DNA from: Nonomuraea wenchangensis
Lineage (GTDB): Bacteria > Actinomycetota > Actinomycetes > Streptosporangiales > Streptosporangiaceae
Direction of reading: 5' to 3'
DNA length: 64,000 bases
NCBI RefSeq assembly: GCF_900111685.1
Contig: NZ_FOHX01000005.1
Location: 558,001-622,000 of the forward strand
The translations under genes and the position numbers were made by a program. The notes beneath the pieces are model-generated. The model was given only the letters and a program-made list of their open reading frames with translations, did not search any database and was not told the origin of the DNA. Below, piece after piece: positions 49,103 through 59,157 of the stretch (its first letter is position 1; every line of letters starts with the position of its first letter).

Positions 49103-50032
49103 TCAGCTGACGTCGAGGACGGCCTTGCCGTGCAGGCGGCGCTCCAGCAGCGCGCTCACGGCCTCGCCGGCCCGGTCCCATCCGCCGCGCCACGACACGT
49201 GCGGGTCGAGCACGCCGTCGGCCACCCGCGCGGCCAGCCACGTCAGGTCCGGCTCCAGCGGCTGCCCGTCCAGCAGGTAGAAGGTGACGATCGAGCGCCC
49301 GTGCCGCCCGGCGTCGCCGTGGAAGGCGCCGGGCGGGAAGACCTCGGGCTCCTCGGCGGAGTGGCCGACCGAGACCAGCGTCCCGTGCGGCGCCAGCTTC
49401 ATGAAGCCCTGCACGAGCTGCGGCCCGCCCACGCAGTCCACGATCCCGTCCAGCGTCCCGGAGGCCAGCTCGGGGGCGGCGACCACCTCGTGGGCGCCGA
49501 GGGCCCGCAGGCCGTCCCCGTGCGCTTGTGGGTCGCCGGTGGAGGCCACGACGTACGCGCCGCCGAGCCTGGCGAGCCGCACCGCGTACCGGCCGACGCC
49601 GCCCGTGGCCCCCGTGACCAGCACGCGCCTGCCGAGCAGCGGCCCGATCGCGCGCAGGGCGCGCAGCGCGCTTCCCCCCGCGACCGGCACGGTGCTGACG
49701 GCGCCGAGATCGGCGCCCTCGGGCACGACGCCGAGCGCGCCGGTGTCCACGGCCCGCAGCTCGGCCCAGCCGCCGTCGCCGCCGATCGTGACGACCGGCG
49801 TGCCGGCGGCGGGGCCTGAGCCGTCGGCGGCCGGGCGCTCGACCACCCCGGCGGCGTCCCAGCCGATCACGGCGCCGTCCGGCGCGCCGGCGAGGGCGTG
49901 CCTGACCTCGCCGTAGTTGAGCGAGACGGCGCTGACCCGGACCAGGGCCTCGTGCGGGCCGGGCGCGGGGTCGGCGGTCTCGCCGAGGCGCAGGCCGGAG
50001 GCGGTGGAGCGGTCGACGAGCAAGGCGCGCAT
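49103..50032 (-). CDS. Zinc-less medium-chain dehydrogenase / quinone oxidoreductase
   Basis: A 309-residue MDR-superfamily NADPH-dependent reductase. GroES-like N-terminus: [21 protein letters not shown] and [10 protein letters not shown]. The Rossmann half has [26 protein letters not shown] (AxxGxxG motif). No structural-zinc cysteines are present, as in QOR/YhdH-like proteins. The substrate is likely a quinone or an enone. ATG 50032. It is divergent from a TetR gene at 50129, which is probably its regulator. Confidence 0.88.
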   Translation of the reverse strand: MRALLVDRSTASGLRLGETADPAPGPHEALVRVSAVSLNYGEVRHALAGAPDGAVIGWDAAGVVERPAADGSGPAAGTPVVTIGGDGGWAELRAVDTGALGVVPEGADLGAVSTVPVAGGSALRALRAIGPLLGRRVLVTGATGGVGRYAVRLARLGGAYVVASTGDPQAHGDGLRALGAHEVVAAPELASGTLDGIVDCVGGPQLVQGFMKLAPHGTLVSVGHSAEEPEVFPPGAFHGDAGRHGRSIVTFYLLDGQPLEPDLTWLAARVADGVLDPHVSWRGGWDRAGEAVSALLERRLHGKAVLDVS

Positions 50033-50128
50033 GCGAAGTCTCCTCGTGGTGCGACGGATGTCCCGACCATTTATGTCACTGAGTGGCATAAGCCTGCAAG
50101 TGGCATTCGCCCCTGCTATGCTTCCCGC

Positions 50129-50770
50129 GTGACCCTGCGCGAACGCAAGAAACTCCGCACCCGCCAGACCCTGATCGACACCGCGCTGGAGCAGTTCACC
50201 CGCCGCGGCTTCGACGGCGTCACGCTGGACGAGCTGTGCGAGGCGGTGGAGGTGTCCAAGCGCACCTTCTTCCGCACCTTCGCCAGCAAGGAGGACGTCG
50301 CGATGGCGCCCGCGCAGGACCTGTGGACGCTCTTCCTCGCGGAGCTGGAGTCCGCGGTGCCCGGCGGCCGGACGCTCCTGGAGATGGAGCGGGACACGTT
50401 GCTGGCGGCGCTGGAGCGCGCCGCGCGGGAGGAGGGCTGGGCCGGGCGGATGGCGCTGGCGCACGCGCTCGCCCAGCGCACGCCCTCGATGGACGGCCAC
50501 AACCGGCACTTCTGCGAGAGCACCACCCGCAGCGCCCTGGACGTCCTGCGGCGGCGGTTCGGCCTCGGCGGCCCGGACGACCCGCGCCCCCGCCTGGCGA
50601 TCGACATGCTGGTCGCGGCGTTTCACCTCGCGATGGCGGGCTGGGCCGACAGCCCCGAGCCCGACCCTGCCGACCTGGCCGCCCGGCTCCGCGACGCGCT
50701 GGCGGCGCTGCCCGCCGCCCTCACCCTGGTCCCGGACGAGGGCGGCGCGGCGGGCGTCAGCTCACCTTGA
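50129..50770 (+). CDS. TetR family transcriptional regulator
   Basis: A 213-residue regulator. The N-terminal HTH is [46 protein letters not shown], and a helical ligand domain follows. GTG 50129 lies six bases after TATGCT (50117-50122), so the mRNA is probably leaderless. It is divergent from the MDR reductase gene. The intervening 96 bp contain repeated TGGCAT-like half-sites (near 50082-50106) that may be its operator. The stop overlaps the convergent GHL10 gene by 14 bp. Confidence 0.92.
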   Translation: MTLRERKKLRTRQTLIDTALEQFTRRGFDGVTLDELCEAVEVSKRTFFRTFASKEDVAMAPAQDLWTLFLAELESAVPGGRTLLEMERDTLLAALERAAREEGWAGRMALAHALAQRTPSMDGHNRHFCESTTRSALDVLRRRFGLGGPDDPRPRLAIDMLVAAFHLAMAGWADSPEPDPADLAARLRDALAALPAALTLVPDEGGAAGVSSP

Positions 50771-52319
50771 CGCTCGTCGCCTTGCTCTCGTGCTGGAGCC
50801 GGTCGAGCGAGGCGATCTGGTAGGAGCCGGCGGCCTTGGCGGTGTAGGACGGGCTCGTGACGATGGCGACCAGGTTGCGGTTGTCGGTCTCGTAACAGCT
50901 CTCGCCGGACTTCGGCACCTGGTAGACCGCGTAGGCGCGGGCCCCCTCCGAGGGCGTCCACGACAGCGTCGTGCCCGTGGCCTTGACGTCCGTCGGCTTG
51001 GGCGGCGCCTGCCCGCCCAGCTCCTTCATGATCGGCAGCAGCGCCGGGCGGCTGTAGAACTCCTTGACGACGAGGTCCATCGCGCCCAGCGGGTTGGCCA
51101 GCAGGTTCTTCGCGCTGAAGTAGACGTCGCCCTTGACCTGGGGGTACTTGCGGTTGAGCGTCAGGTGCGCGGCCAGCTCGCCCGGCCTGGACCACGACTG
51201 GTCCTCGCCGACCCGGTAGAGCGCCTGCCCGATGTAGAGGTGCACGTCGGTGCCCTTGACCGCGCCCGCCCACCACGGCATCAGCACGCGGTAGTCGGCC
51301 GCCTTGAAGCCGCGCGGCCAGTAGAGCTGCGGCATGATGTAGTCGACCGTGCCGGCCTTGATCCAGGCGAGCGCGTCCGCGTAGATCGAGTCATAGGCCG
51401 ACATGCCGGAGGTGTTGGACCCGGCCGGGTCCTGCGCCTTGTTGCGCCAGATGCCGAACGGGCTGATGCCGAACTTCACGTAGCTCTTGCGGTCGTGGAC
51501 CGACTTGTCCACCTCCGCGACGAGCTTGTCGACGTTGGCGCGCCGCCAATCGGCCAGGCTCTTGCCCTTGCCGTACTTCGCGAAGGCGGCCTTGTCGTCG
51601 AACTGCCCGCCCTCGCCCGGATAGGGGTAGAAGTAGTCGTCGAAGTGCACGCCGTCCACGTTGTAGCGGCTGACGACGTCGTCGACGACCTTGACGACGT
51701 GCTCGCGCACCTTCGGCAGGCCCGGGTTGTAGTAGAGGCGGCCGCCGTACTTGACGACCCAGCCGGGGTGCTGCCTGGCGGGATGGTTGGCCGGGAGCTG
51801 CGAGACGTCGGACTCGTACGCGGCCCGGTAGGGATTGAACCAGGCGTGGAACTCGAGGTTGCGCTTGTGGGCCTCGTCGATGAGGAACGGCAGCGGGTCC
51901 CAGCCGGGATCCTTGCCCGCGGTGCCGGTGAGGAACTTGGACCAGGGCTCCAGCGACGACTTGTAGATCGCGTCGGAAGCGGGCCTGACCTGCACGAACA
52001 CCGCGTTGAGGTTGCGCCTGGCCGCGGCGTCGAGGATCTTGACGTATTCGGCCTTCTGGCGGGCCTGGGACAGGCCGGGCTTGGACGGCCAGTCGAGGTT
52101 GGTGGTGGTCGCGATCCAGAGTCCGCGCAGCTGACGCTTGGGGTAGCGCGGATCGGCCTTGCAGGCGGCGGCGGCCGAAGTGGCGGCGGCGGTGGCGGTG
52201 GTCGTCTTCTTCTTGCTCGCGGCGGGGCTCTCCCCGGCTCCGGGGCCGAACAGGTAGGCGGCCGTGGTGGTGGCGACGGCGAGAGCGGCGGCGGCCAAAA
52301 GTGGGCGTCCAGTTCGCAT
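50757..52319 (-). CDS. Exported GHL10-type glycoside-hydrolase-like protein
   Basis: A 520-residue exported protein. The signal peptide (about 1-27) is followed by a Lys/Thr/Ala-rich linker (to about 52). The GHL10/DUF187 TIM barrel runs from [18 protein letters not shown] through [53 protein letters not shown] and [13 protein letters not shown]-terminal fibronectin-III-like module ([30 protein letters not shown]) completes it. It probably acts on cell-wall or extracellular glycan. The catalytic pair is likely the Asp of HFDDY plus a barrel Glu/Asp. ATG 52319. Confidence 0.9.
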   Translation of the reverse strand: MRTGRPLLAAAALAVATTTAAYLFGPGAGESPAASKKKTTTATAAATSAAAACKADPRYPKRQLRGLWIATTTNLDWPSKPGLSQARQKAEYVKILDAAARRNLNAVFVQVRPASDAIYKSSLEPWSKFLTGTAGKDPGWDPLPFLIDEAHKRNLEFHAWFNPYRAAYESDVSQLPANHPARQHPGWVVKYGGRLYYNPGLPKVREHVVKVVDDVVSRYNVDGVHFDDYFYPYPGEGGQFDDKAAFAKYGKGKSLADWRRANVDKLVAEVDKSVHDRKSYVKFGISPFGIWRNKAQDPAGSNTSGMSAYDSIYADALAWIKAGTVDYIMPQLYWPRGFKAADYRVLMPWWAGAVKGTDVHLYIGQALYRVGEDQSWSRPGELAAHLTLNRKYPQVKGDVYFSAKNLLANPLGAMDLVVKEFYSRPALLPIMKELGGQAPPKPTDVKATGTTLSWTPSEGARAYAVYQVPKSGESCYETDNRNLVAIVTSPSYTAKAAGSYQIASLDRLQHESKATSVKVS

Positions 52320-52411
52320 AGTGCCACCCAGTCTGGCAGCACGGGGCCGGTGATCAGGCCAAAAGAGCGAAATGAAATCGTGATGCTTCTGTGATTATTT
52401 GTTATGGCTGG

Positions 52412-52442
52412 GCCGGGAGGGACCTGGATCCGCCCTCCCGGC
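52412..52442 (-). terminator. Hairpin terminator after the EF-G-like gene
   Basis: Perfect 10-bp stem GCCGGGAGGG / CCCTCCCGGC with an 11-base loop, 25 bp beyond the EF-G-like stop codon on its strand. The rest of the gap 52320-52467 is AT-rich around 52370-52400 and probably carries the GHL10 promoter. Confidence 0.68.
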
Positions 52443-52467
52443 TCCACGGCTCAGACCGTCCCTCGGG

Positions 52468-54606
52468 TCACCCGGTCGCCGCCATCTTGGTCGCCAGGTT
52501 CGGCGGCAGCGGCTCGTAGCGCAGGAACGAGCGCGTGAAGGTGCCCGTCCCGTGGGACATCGACCGCAGGTCGATCGCATACCTGGTGATCTCCAGCTGG
52601 GGCACCTCGGCCCGCACCAGCGTGCGCCCGGTGCCGACGGGCTCGGTGCCGAGCACCCGCCCGCGCCGCGACGACAGGTCGGACATCACCGAGCCGACGT
52701 GCTCGTCGGCCACCAGCACCGACAGCTCGTCCACCGGCTCCAGCAGCAGCGTCGGCACCTTCGAGGCGGCCTCCTTCAGCGCGAGCTGGCCGGCGATCTG
52801 GAAGGCCATGTCGGAGGAGTCGACCGAGTGGGCCTTGCCGTCGTACAGCGTGACCCGCACGTCCACCATCGGGTAGCCGGCCACGACGCCGCGCTCCATC
52901 TGGGCGCGCACGCCCTTCTCCACCGACGGGATGAACTGCCGCGGCACCACGCCGCCGACGATCTTGTCCACGAACTCGAACCCGCCGCCGGAGGGCAGCG
53001 GCTCGACCTCGATGTGGCAGATGGCGTACTGGCCGTGGCCGCCGGTCTGCTTGACGTTGCGGCCCATCGCCTGGCACCTGCCGCCGAACGTCTCGCGCAG
53101 CGGCACCCGCAGGTCGATCCGCTCGACCTCGACGCCGTAGCGTTTGGACAGCCGGTCGAGCAGCACGTCGGTGTGCGCCTCGCCCATGCACCACAGCACG
53201 AGCTGCTTGGTCTCGGCGTTGTTCTCCAGCCGCAGTGTGGGGTCCTCGGCGACCAGCCGCGAGAGCGCCTGCGCCAGCTTGTCCTCGTCGGCCTTGGACT
53301 TTGCACGGATCGCCACCGGCAGCAGCGGGTCGGGCATCGTCCAGGACGTCATCAGCAGCGGCCGCTCGACGTCGGAGAGCGTGTCGCCGGTCTCGGCCCG
53401 CGCGAGCTTGGCCACCGCCACGATGTCGCCGGCCACGCCCTTGGGCATCGGGCGCTGCTGCTTGCCCAGGGGGCAGGAGAGTGTGCCGATGCGCTCGTCC
53501 ACGTCGTGGTCCTCGTGCCCGCGGTCGGCCAGGCCGTGCCCCGAGACGTGCACCGTCATGTCGGGGCGCAGCGTGCCGGAGAAGACGCGGACGAGGCTGA
53601 TGCGGCCGACGTACGGGTCGCTGGTGGTCTTGACGACCTCGGCCACCAGGGGGCCGTCCGGGTCGCAGGTCACGCCCTGCACCGGTTTGCCGGACAGGTC
53701 GGTGATCTCCGGCATCGGGTGCTCCAGCGGCGAGGGGAAGCCCTGGGTGATGACCTCCAGCACCTCGTGCGTGCCGACGCCCAGCCCGGTGCACACGACC
53801 GGGTAGAAGCTGCCGCGCTCCACGGCCTTCTCCAGGTCCTCGATGAGGACCTTGACGTCGATCGGCTCGCCTGCGAGGTAGCGATCCATGAGCGACTCGT
53901 CCTCGCTCTCCTGGATGATCCCCTCGATGAGGCTGCCGCGGTGCTCCTCGATCTGTGTCTCGTAGCCGGCGCCGGGCTCCTTCTCGGTGCGGGCGCCGGT
54001 CGCGTAGTTGTAGAACTTCTGCGTCAGCAGCCCGATCAGGCCGTTGACGTGGCCGTTGGTGATCACCGGCAGGTAAAGGGGCGCGACGCCGTCGCCGAAG
54101 ATCTCCTGGCAGGTGGCGAGCGCCTCCTCGAAGTTCGCCCGCTGGTGGTCGATCTTGGTGATGACGACCGCGCGGGGCATCCCGACCTGGGAGCACTCCT
54201 CCCAGAGCATCTGGGTGAGCCCGTCGACCCCGTCCGAGGCCGACACGACGAACAGCGCGGCGTCGGCCGCGCGCAGGCCGGCCCGCAGGTCGCCCACGAA
54301 GTCGGCGTACCCGGGCGTGTCGATGAGGTTGATCTTGATGCCGTTGTGCGTCAGCGGGGCGACGGCCAGGTTGACCGACCGCTGCTGCCTGACCTCGACC
54401 TCGTCGAAGTCGCTGACCGTGTTCCCGTCCTCCACGCGCCCCGGGCGCTGGATGGTGCCGGTCGCGGCCAGCAGCTGCTCGACGAGGGTCGTCTTGCCCG
54501 CTCCCGAGTGGCCGACCAGCACGACATTGCGTATCGCAGCAGCCCGGTCGGCCGCGGGTGCCCTGCCCGCGGCTCCCACGGCGCTGCCTGAGCTCTTCTC
54601 CGCCAC
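52468..54606 (-). CDS. Elongation factor G-like GTPase (EF-G2 type)
   Basis: A 712-residue translational GTPase related to EF-G but in the separate actinobacterial EF-G-like group. G1 is GHSGAGKTT (canonical EF-G has AHxDAGKTT), G3 is DTPGYADF, and G4 is TKID. Switch I reads GRVEDGNTVSDFDEVEVRQQRSVN rather than the classical RGITI form. Domains II-V follow, ending LRYEPLPPNLATKM. Such paralogues have unknown or stress-related ribosome roles. GTG 54606 follows GGGAGG at five bases. It is a single gene upstream of the divergent pgsA operon. Confidence 0.92.
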   Translation of the reverse strand: MAEKSSGSAVGAAGRAPAADRAAAIRNVVLVGHSGAGKTTLVEQLLAATGTIQRPGRVEDGNTVSDFDEVEVRQQRSVNLAVAPLTHNGIKINLIDTPGYADFVGDLRAGLRAADAALFVVSASDGVDGLTQMLWEECSQVGMPRAVVITKIDHQRANFEEALATCQEIFGDGVAPLYLPVITNGHVNGLIGLLTQKFYNYATGARTEKEPGAGYETQIEEHRGSLIEGIIQESEDESLMDRYLAGEPIDVKVLIEDLEKAVERGSFYPVVCTGLGVGTHEVLEVITQGFPSPLEHPMPEITDLSGKPVQGVTCDPDGPLVAEVVKTTSDPYVGRISLVRVFSGTLRPDMTVHVSGHGLADRGHEDHDVDERIGTLSCPLGKQQRPMPKGVAGDIVAVAKLARAETGDTLSDVERPLLMTSWTMPDPLLPVAIRAKSKADEDKLAQALSRLVAEDPTLRLENNAETKQLVLWCMGEAHTDVLLDRLSKRYGVEVERIDLRVPLRETFGGRCQAMGRNVKQTGGHGQYAICHIEVEPLPSGGGFEFVDKIVGGVVPRQFIPSVEKGVRAQMERGVVAGYPMVDVRVTLYDGKAHSVDSSDMAFQIAGQLALKEAASKVPTLLLEPVDELSVLVADEHVGSVMSDLSSRRGRVLGTEPVGTGRTLVRAEVPQLEITRYAIDLRSMSHGTGTFTRSFLRYEPLPPNLATKMAATG

Positions 54607-54769
54607 ATCAGCCTCCCGCGCGTCGAACTCCGTCCCGGATCGCGCCCGCGGAATGTGCTGGAAACCGCATGGACGCGGTGTGTTCACCAAATACCCGTGT
54701 GGCGGATATCACAAGGGGGGCGGGGCAAAGAAAGTCCCTGGGTCCGTGATGGCCTACGATCGGACCGCG

Positions 54770-55372
54770 ATGCTCAAACTCCTGCGCCCGGCCATGACCC
54801 GGATACTCACCCCGCTGGGCAGGGCCCTCGTGAGCCGCGGGATCGGCCCGGACGCCGTCACGGCGATCGGCACCCTCGGCACCGTCGTGGCCGCCCTGAC
54901 CTTCTTCCCCCTGGGCCTGCTGACCTGGGGCGCTCTCGTGATCACGGTTTTCGTGCTGTTCGACCTGCTCGACGGGGTGGTCGCCCGGCTCGGCGGCAAG
55001 GGGGGCAGCACCTGGGGCGCGTTCCTCGACTCGACGCTCGACCGGGTCGCCGACGCCGCCATCTTCGCCGGCCTGATCTTGTATTTCGTCTCCCGAGGCG
55101 ACACGCTGATGGCGACGGTCACGCTGGCGTGCCTGGTCGCCGGGGCTCTCGTCTCCTACGCCAAGGCCAGGGCCGAAGGGCTCGGGCTCACGGCCGACGT
55201 CGGGCTGGCGGAGCGTCCTGAGCGGCTGGTCGTGGCGCTGGTCGCGGCCTTCTTCTCGGGGCTCGGGGTGCCGTACGTGCTGGCGGCCGGCATGTGGCTG
55301 CTGGCCGCGGCGAGCGTGATCACGGTGGGCCAGCGGGTGTGGCACGTCCACGAGCAGACGAGGGAGAGATGA
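54770..55372 (+). CDS. pgsA: Phosphatidylinositol phosphate synthase (CDP-alcohol phosphatidyltransferase)
   Basis: A 200-residue integral membrane enzyme joining CDP-diacylglycerol and inositol phosphate, the first step to PI and PIMs. The complete CDP-AP motif is seen in DLLDGVVARLGGKGG...GAFLDSTLDRVAD (DxxDGxxAR...GxxxDxxxD). About six membrane helices follow the usual pattern. ATG 54770 gives the expected short N-terminus (MLKLLRPAMTRILTPLGR) and lies nine bases after TACGAT; ATG 54749 is possible. Four genes (pgsA, acyltransferase, pimA, LemA-like) overlap by 4 bp each, so they form one operon. Confidence 0.94.
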   Translation: MLKLLRPAMTRILTPLGRALVSRGIGPDAVTAIGTLGTVVAALTFFPLGLLTWGALVITVFVLFDLLDGVVARLGGKGGSTWGAFLDSTLDRVADAAIFAGLILYFVSRGDTLMATVTLACLVAGALVSYAKARAEGLGLTADVGLAERPERLVVALVAAFFSGLGVPYVLAAGMWLLAAASVITVGQRVWHVHEQTRER

Positions 55373-56289
55373 GCGGGGACACGTCGTTCGGCGACCGGAT
55401 CGTCGCCGCCGGCTTCGCGGCCGGCTGGAAACTCGTTCCGCTGCTGCCCGAGCGGCCCACGGCGGCGGTCTTCCGCTTCCTGGCCGACCGGGTGTGGGCC
55501 AGGCACGGCAAGTCGGTGGCGCGGCTGGAGTCCAACCTGGCGAGGGTGACCGGTCTGGAGCCGGGCAGCCGCGAGCTGAGCGAGCTGACCAGGGCGGGCA
55601 TGCGCTCCTACTTCCGCTACTTCCACGAGATCTTCCGGCTGCCGCGGATGAGCGGCGCGGAGATCGTGCGCCGCACCCGCGTCGTCGGGGCCGAGCACAT
55701 CCACGACACCGTGGCGGCCGGCCGGGGCGTGGTGCTCGCGCTGCCCCACATGGGCAACTGGGACCAGGCCGGCGCGTGGCTGGTCAACGTGGGCCACCCG
55801 TTCACGACGGTGGCCGAGCGACTCAAGCCCGAGTCGTTGTTCCGCCGCTACGTCGCCTTCCGCGAGGGCCTCGGCATGGAGGTGCTGCCGCTGACCGGCG
55901 GCGACGGCCACAACTTCGCCACCCTGGCCCTGCGGGTGCGCAGGGGCGGCGTGGTGTGCCTGCCCGCCGAGCGCGACCTGACGAAGACCGGCGTGGAGGT
56001 GCGCTTCTTCGGCGCGACCACCAAGATGCCCGCGGGGCCGCCGCTGCTGGCCGTGCAGACCGGGGCCGCGCTGCTGCCCGCGATCGTGCACTTCGACGGC
56101 GACGACTGGGGCATCCACATCCAGGAGGAGCTTCCTGTGCCGGCCGAGGGCACCAGGCAGGACAAGGTGAAGGCGCTCGCCCAGGGGCTCGCCGACGCCT
56201 TCGAGAAGGGCATCGCCGAGCATCCGGAGGACTGGCACATGCTGCAGCGGCTCTGGCTGGACGACCTGCCTCCCGGGGCCGGCCGATGA
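55369..56289 (+). CDS. Phosphatidylinositol mannoside acyltransferase
   Basis: A 306-residue membrane-associated acyltransferase of the HtrB/PatA group that acylates the mannose of PIM. The catalytic His-x4-Asp/Gln region is in ALPHMGNWDQAG, followed by RLKPESLFRRYVAFREGLG, CLPAERDLTKTG and VRFFGATTKMPAGPPLLA. It corresponds to the Rv2611c-type gene found between pgsA and pimA. The start overlaps the pgsA stop (ATGA), and the stop overlaps pimA likewise. Confidence 0.93.
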   Translation: MSGDTSFGDRIVAAGFAAGWKLVPLLPERPTAAVFRFLADRVWARHGKSVARLESNLARVTGLEPGSRELSELTRAGMRSYFRYFHEIFRLPRMSGAEIVRRTRVVGAEHIHDTVAAGRGVVLALPHMGNWDQAGAWLVNVGHPFTTVAERLKPESLFRRYVAFREGLGMEVLPLTGGDGHNFATLALRVRRGGVVCLPAERDLTKTGVEVRFFGATTKMPAGPPLLAVQTGAALLPAIVHFDGDDWGIHIQEELPVPAEGTRQDKVKALAQGLADAFEKGIAEHPEDWHMLQRLWLDDLPPGAGR

Positions 56290-57416
56290 AGGTCGGCATC
56301 GTCTGCCCCTACTCGTGGGACATGCCGGGCGGCGTCAAACAGCACATCGACGACCTCACCCAGGCGCTGGCGGCGCAGGGCCACGACGTGTCGGTGATCG
56401 CGCCGGCGGCCGACGACGACGAGCTGCCTCCTTACGTGACCGGGGCGGGCCGGGCGGTGCCGGTGCCCTACAACGGGTCGGTGGCCCGGATGTCGTTCGG
56501 GTTCCTGTCGGCGGCGCGGGTGCGGCGGTGGGTGCGCACCGGCGAGTTCGACGTGCTGCACATCCACGAGCCGCTGATCCCGAGCCTCGGCGTGCTGGCC
56601 TGCTGGGCGGCCAAGGGGCCGATCGTGGCGACCTTCCACGCCTCGTTCTCGCGCTCGCGGGCGATCGCGGTGGCCGAGCCGCTGCTGCGCAGCGCGCTGG
56701 AGAAGCTGACCGGCCGCATCGCGGTCTCCGACGCGGCCCGCAAGAGCCTCGTTGAGCAGTTCGGCGGCGACGCGGTGCTCATCCCCAACGGGGTGACCGT
56801 CGACCGCTACGCGCGGGCCGAGCCGCTGGAGGGCTGGGGGCCCGACGGCCGGACGATCGGCTTCCTCGGCCGCATGGACGAGGAGCGCAAGGGCCTGCCG
56901 ATCCTGCTGGAGGCGTTCGCCGCGCTGGCGGCCGACCGGCCCGAGGTCAAGCTGCTCATCGCTGGGCCCGGCGACGAGAAGGACGTCTACGAGCGGCTCC
57001 CCGCGCGCTTCCACGACCGGGTGACGGTGCTGGGCATGGTGAGCGAGGCCGACAAGATCCGCGCCTACCACTCGGTGGACGTGTTCTGCGCCCCCAACAC
57101 CCGCGGCGAGAGCTTCGGCATCGTGCTCGCCGAGGCCATGGCCTCCGGAGCGACGGTGCTGGCCAGCGACATCCCGGCCTTCCGCAAGGTGCTCGGCGAC
57201 GGCCAGGCGGGCGCGCTGTTCGCCAACGGCGACTCGGCCTCCCTGGCGCGCGAGGCGGGCGCGCTGCTCGACGCGCCGGAGCGCCGGGCCAAGCTGGCCG
57301 AGGAGGCGCTGGTGGCGGTCAGGAAGTACGACTGGTCCACGGTGGCCCGCGACGTCGTACGCGTCTACGAGACGGTCACCGCGGCGGGCGCCGGCCGGGT
57401 GGAGGAGGACCTGTGA
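56286..57416 (+). CDS. pimA: Phosphatidyl-myo-inositol mannosyltransferase
   Basis: A 376-residue GT4 glycosyltransferase that transfers mannose from GDP-Man to the 2-OH of PI on the cytoplasmic face. PYSWDMPGGVKQHI is the N-terminal acceptor/GGxx loop, LHIHEPLIPSLG and FHASFSRS follow, and the GDP-Man site includes GRMDEERKGLPILLEAF and the E(x7)E motif NTRGESFGIVLAEAMASG. The synteny pgsA-acyltransferase-pimA supports the call. Confidence 0.95.
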   Translation: MKVGIVCPYSWDMPGGVKQHIDDLTQALAAQGHDVSVIAPAADDDELPPYVTGAGRAVPVPYNGSVARMSFGFLSAARVRRWVRTGEFDVLHIHEPLIPSLGVLACWAAKGPIVATFHASFSRSRAIAVAEPLLRSALEKLTGRIAVSDAARKSLVEQFGGDAVLIPNGVTVDRYARAEPLEGWGPDGRTIGFLGRMDEERKGLPILLEAFAALAADRPEVKLLIAGPGDEKDVYERLPARFHDRVTVLGMVSEADKIRAYHSVDVFCAPNTRGESFGIVLAEAMASGATVLASDIPAFRKVLGDGQAGALFANGDSASLAREAGALLDAPERRAKLAEEALVAVRKYDWSTVARDVVRVYETVTAAGAGRVEEDL

Positions 57417-57955
57417 CGTCGACCATGGCCGTGCTGGTCGCCGGCCTCGTCGTGGTGCTGCTCGCGGTCTACGTCTCCTGGCGCGCGGGCCGGCTCGACC
57501 GCCTGCACATCCGCCTGGAGCTGGCCCGCGAGTCGATGGAGGCGGCGCTGACCCGCCGCCGGGCCGTGGTGCTGGAGCTGGCCGGCTCGCGCCTGCTCGA
57601 CCCGGCCACGTCGCTGGTGCTGGCCGCGGCGGCGCACGAGGCCAGGATCGCCGGCCCGGAGGAGCGCGAGCACGCCGAGAGCGACCTGTCACGGGCGCTG
57701 CGGGCGGCGGTGGACCAGGAGCGCTTCAGGGAGAAGCTGGCCGAGTCGCCCGGCGGCGCGGACCTGCTGGAGGAGCTGGACGCGGCGGTGGCCAAGGTGG
57801 TCTACGCGCGCCGCTTCTACAACAACGCGGTGGCCGTCACCCGGACGGCGCAGCGCCGCTGGCTGGCGCGGACGCTGCGGCTGGCGGGCCACACGGACTA
57901 CCCCAGTTTCTTCGAGATTGATGACAATCCGCCCGCGACCATGGCAACTGAATAA
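57413..57955 (+). CDS. LemA-like membrane-anchored protein
   Basis: A 180-residue protein with one N-terminal membrane helix (MAVLVAGLVVVLLAVYVSW) and then a long helical region. The C-terminal RRFYNNAVAVTRTAQRRW resembles the RxYN signature of LemA proteins. The biological role is unknown, but it is translationally coupled to pimA (GTGA overlap), suggesting an envelope-linked function. Mycobacteria carry a Nudix gene here instead, as I recall. Confidence 0.68.
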   Translation: MTSTMAVLVAGLVVVLLAVYVSWRAGRLDRLHIRLELARESMEAALTRRRAVVLELAGSRLLDPATSLVLAAAAHEARIAGPEEREHAESDLSRALRAAVDQERFREKLAESPGGADLLEELDAAVAKVVYARRFYNNAVAVTRTAQRRWLARTLRLAGHTDYPSFFEIDDNPPATMATE

Positions 57956-58021
57956 CCAGATTTGGGGGGAAGCAGTAAGCTCGTGCCGGTTTCGCCAGGC
58001 ACGCAGCGAGGAGTGTTCAAC

Positions 58022-59038
58022 GTGCGGCTACCCCGGATGATCTCGGTCACGCTGGCCGGAGCGGCCGTGCTGCTTCCCATGGCGGCCTGCTCCAGCGAGG
58101 AGCCCGCCCCCGGTCAGGCCCCCCAGGCCGCCACCGCGGCCCCCAGCGACGAGCCCGTGGAGTCGCCGCCGGCGCATCCGTTCACCGGCAAGCCGTACGA
58201 CACGCTCAAGCCGGTGCTCGCGGTCAAGATCGAGAACACCGCGGCCGGCAAGCCGCAGCTCGGACTGAAGAGCGCCGACATCGTCTACGTCGAGCAGGTC
58301 GAGGCCGGGCTGACCCGGCTCATGGCGATCTTCTCCTCGAAGCTGCCGGCCAAGGTGGGCCCGGTCCGCAGCGCGCGCGTCTCCGACCTGCACATCGCGC
58401 CGATGTTCGGCAAGCCCGCCTTCTCCTACTCCGGCGCGCAGACCAAGATGCTCCCGCTGATCGCCGAGGCCTCGCTCTGGGACGTCGGCGACACCCGCAA
58501 CCCCGGCGCCTACTATCGCGAGCCCGGCCGGTTCGCCCCCTACAACCTGTTCGCCACCACCAAGCAGCTCCTGGCCAAGGCGCCCAAGGCGAGCAAGGCC
58601 CACGACATCGGCTTCACCTTCGGGGAGGCGCCGGCCGAGGGCGGGGTGGAGCGCAAGTCGTACACGGTCCGCTGGCCCGCCGCGCGCTTCACCTTCGCCT
58701 GGAACGAGCAGCGCAAGCTGTGGATGATCTGGCAGGACGGCAAGAAGGACATGGCCGCCGAGGGCGGGCAGCTCGGTGCCCCGACGATCGTCGTCCAGTA
58801 CACGAAGACCGAGCGCTCGGAGTTCCACGACAAGAACCAGAGCTACACGCCGCTCGTGCACACCACCGGCAAGGGCTCGGCGATCGTGCTGCGCGACGGC
58901 AAAGCTTTCAAGGCGCGCTGGGAACGGGAATCGGAGGACACCGGTACGACGTTCACCACGGAGAGCGGTGAGCCGATGAACTTCGCGCCCGGCCAGGTCT
59001 GGGTGGCGCTCGCCAGCCGCAAGCCCGTGATCCCTTAG
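58022..59038 (+). CDS. DUF3048 domain lipoprotein
   Basis: A 338-residue exported protein. The signal sequence ends in the lipobox PMAAC (Cys at about 23), followed by a Pro/Ala-rich linker. The DUF3048 domain contains KIENTAAGKPQLGLKSADIVYVEQVEAGLTRLMAIFSSK, VGPVRSARVSDLHIAP, TFAWNEQRKLW and HTTGKGSAIVLRDGKAF. Bacillus YerB belongs to this family; its function is unsettled. GTG 58022 has GAGGAG eight bases upstream. It sits between the pim operon and pdxS. Confidence 0.88.
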   Translation: MRLPRMISVTLAGAAVLLPMAACSSEEPAPGQAPQAATAAPSDEPVESPPAHPFTGKPYDTLKPVLAVKIENTAAGKPQLGLKSADIVYVEQVEAGLTRLMAIFSSKLPAKVGPVRSARVSDLHIAPMFGKPAFSYSGAQTKMLPLIAEASLWDVGDTRNPGAYYREPGRFAPYNLFATTKQLLAKAPKASKAHDIGFTFGEAPAEGGVERKSYTVRWPAARFTFAWNEQRKLWMIWQDGKKDMAAEGGQLGAPTIVVQYTKTERSEFHDKNQSYTPLVHTTGKGSAIVLRDGKAFKARWERESEDTGTTFTTESGEPMNFAPGQVWVALASRKPVIP

Positions 59039-59157
59039 CCGCCTGCATGTACAACAACAGCCCTGAATCCTGACATCTTGGCATGTCGGGCGAGGGGTCC
59101 GGCAGGACCTACGATGGGCTTGACAGACGAACCGATCCGCCGTGAGAGCCCGTGAGG

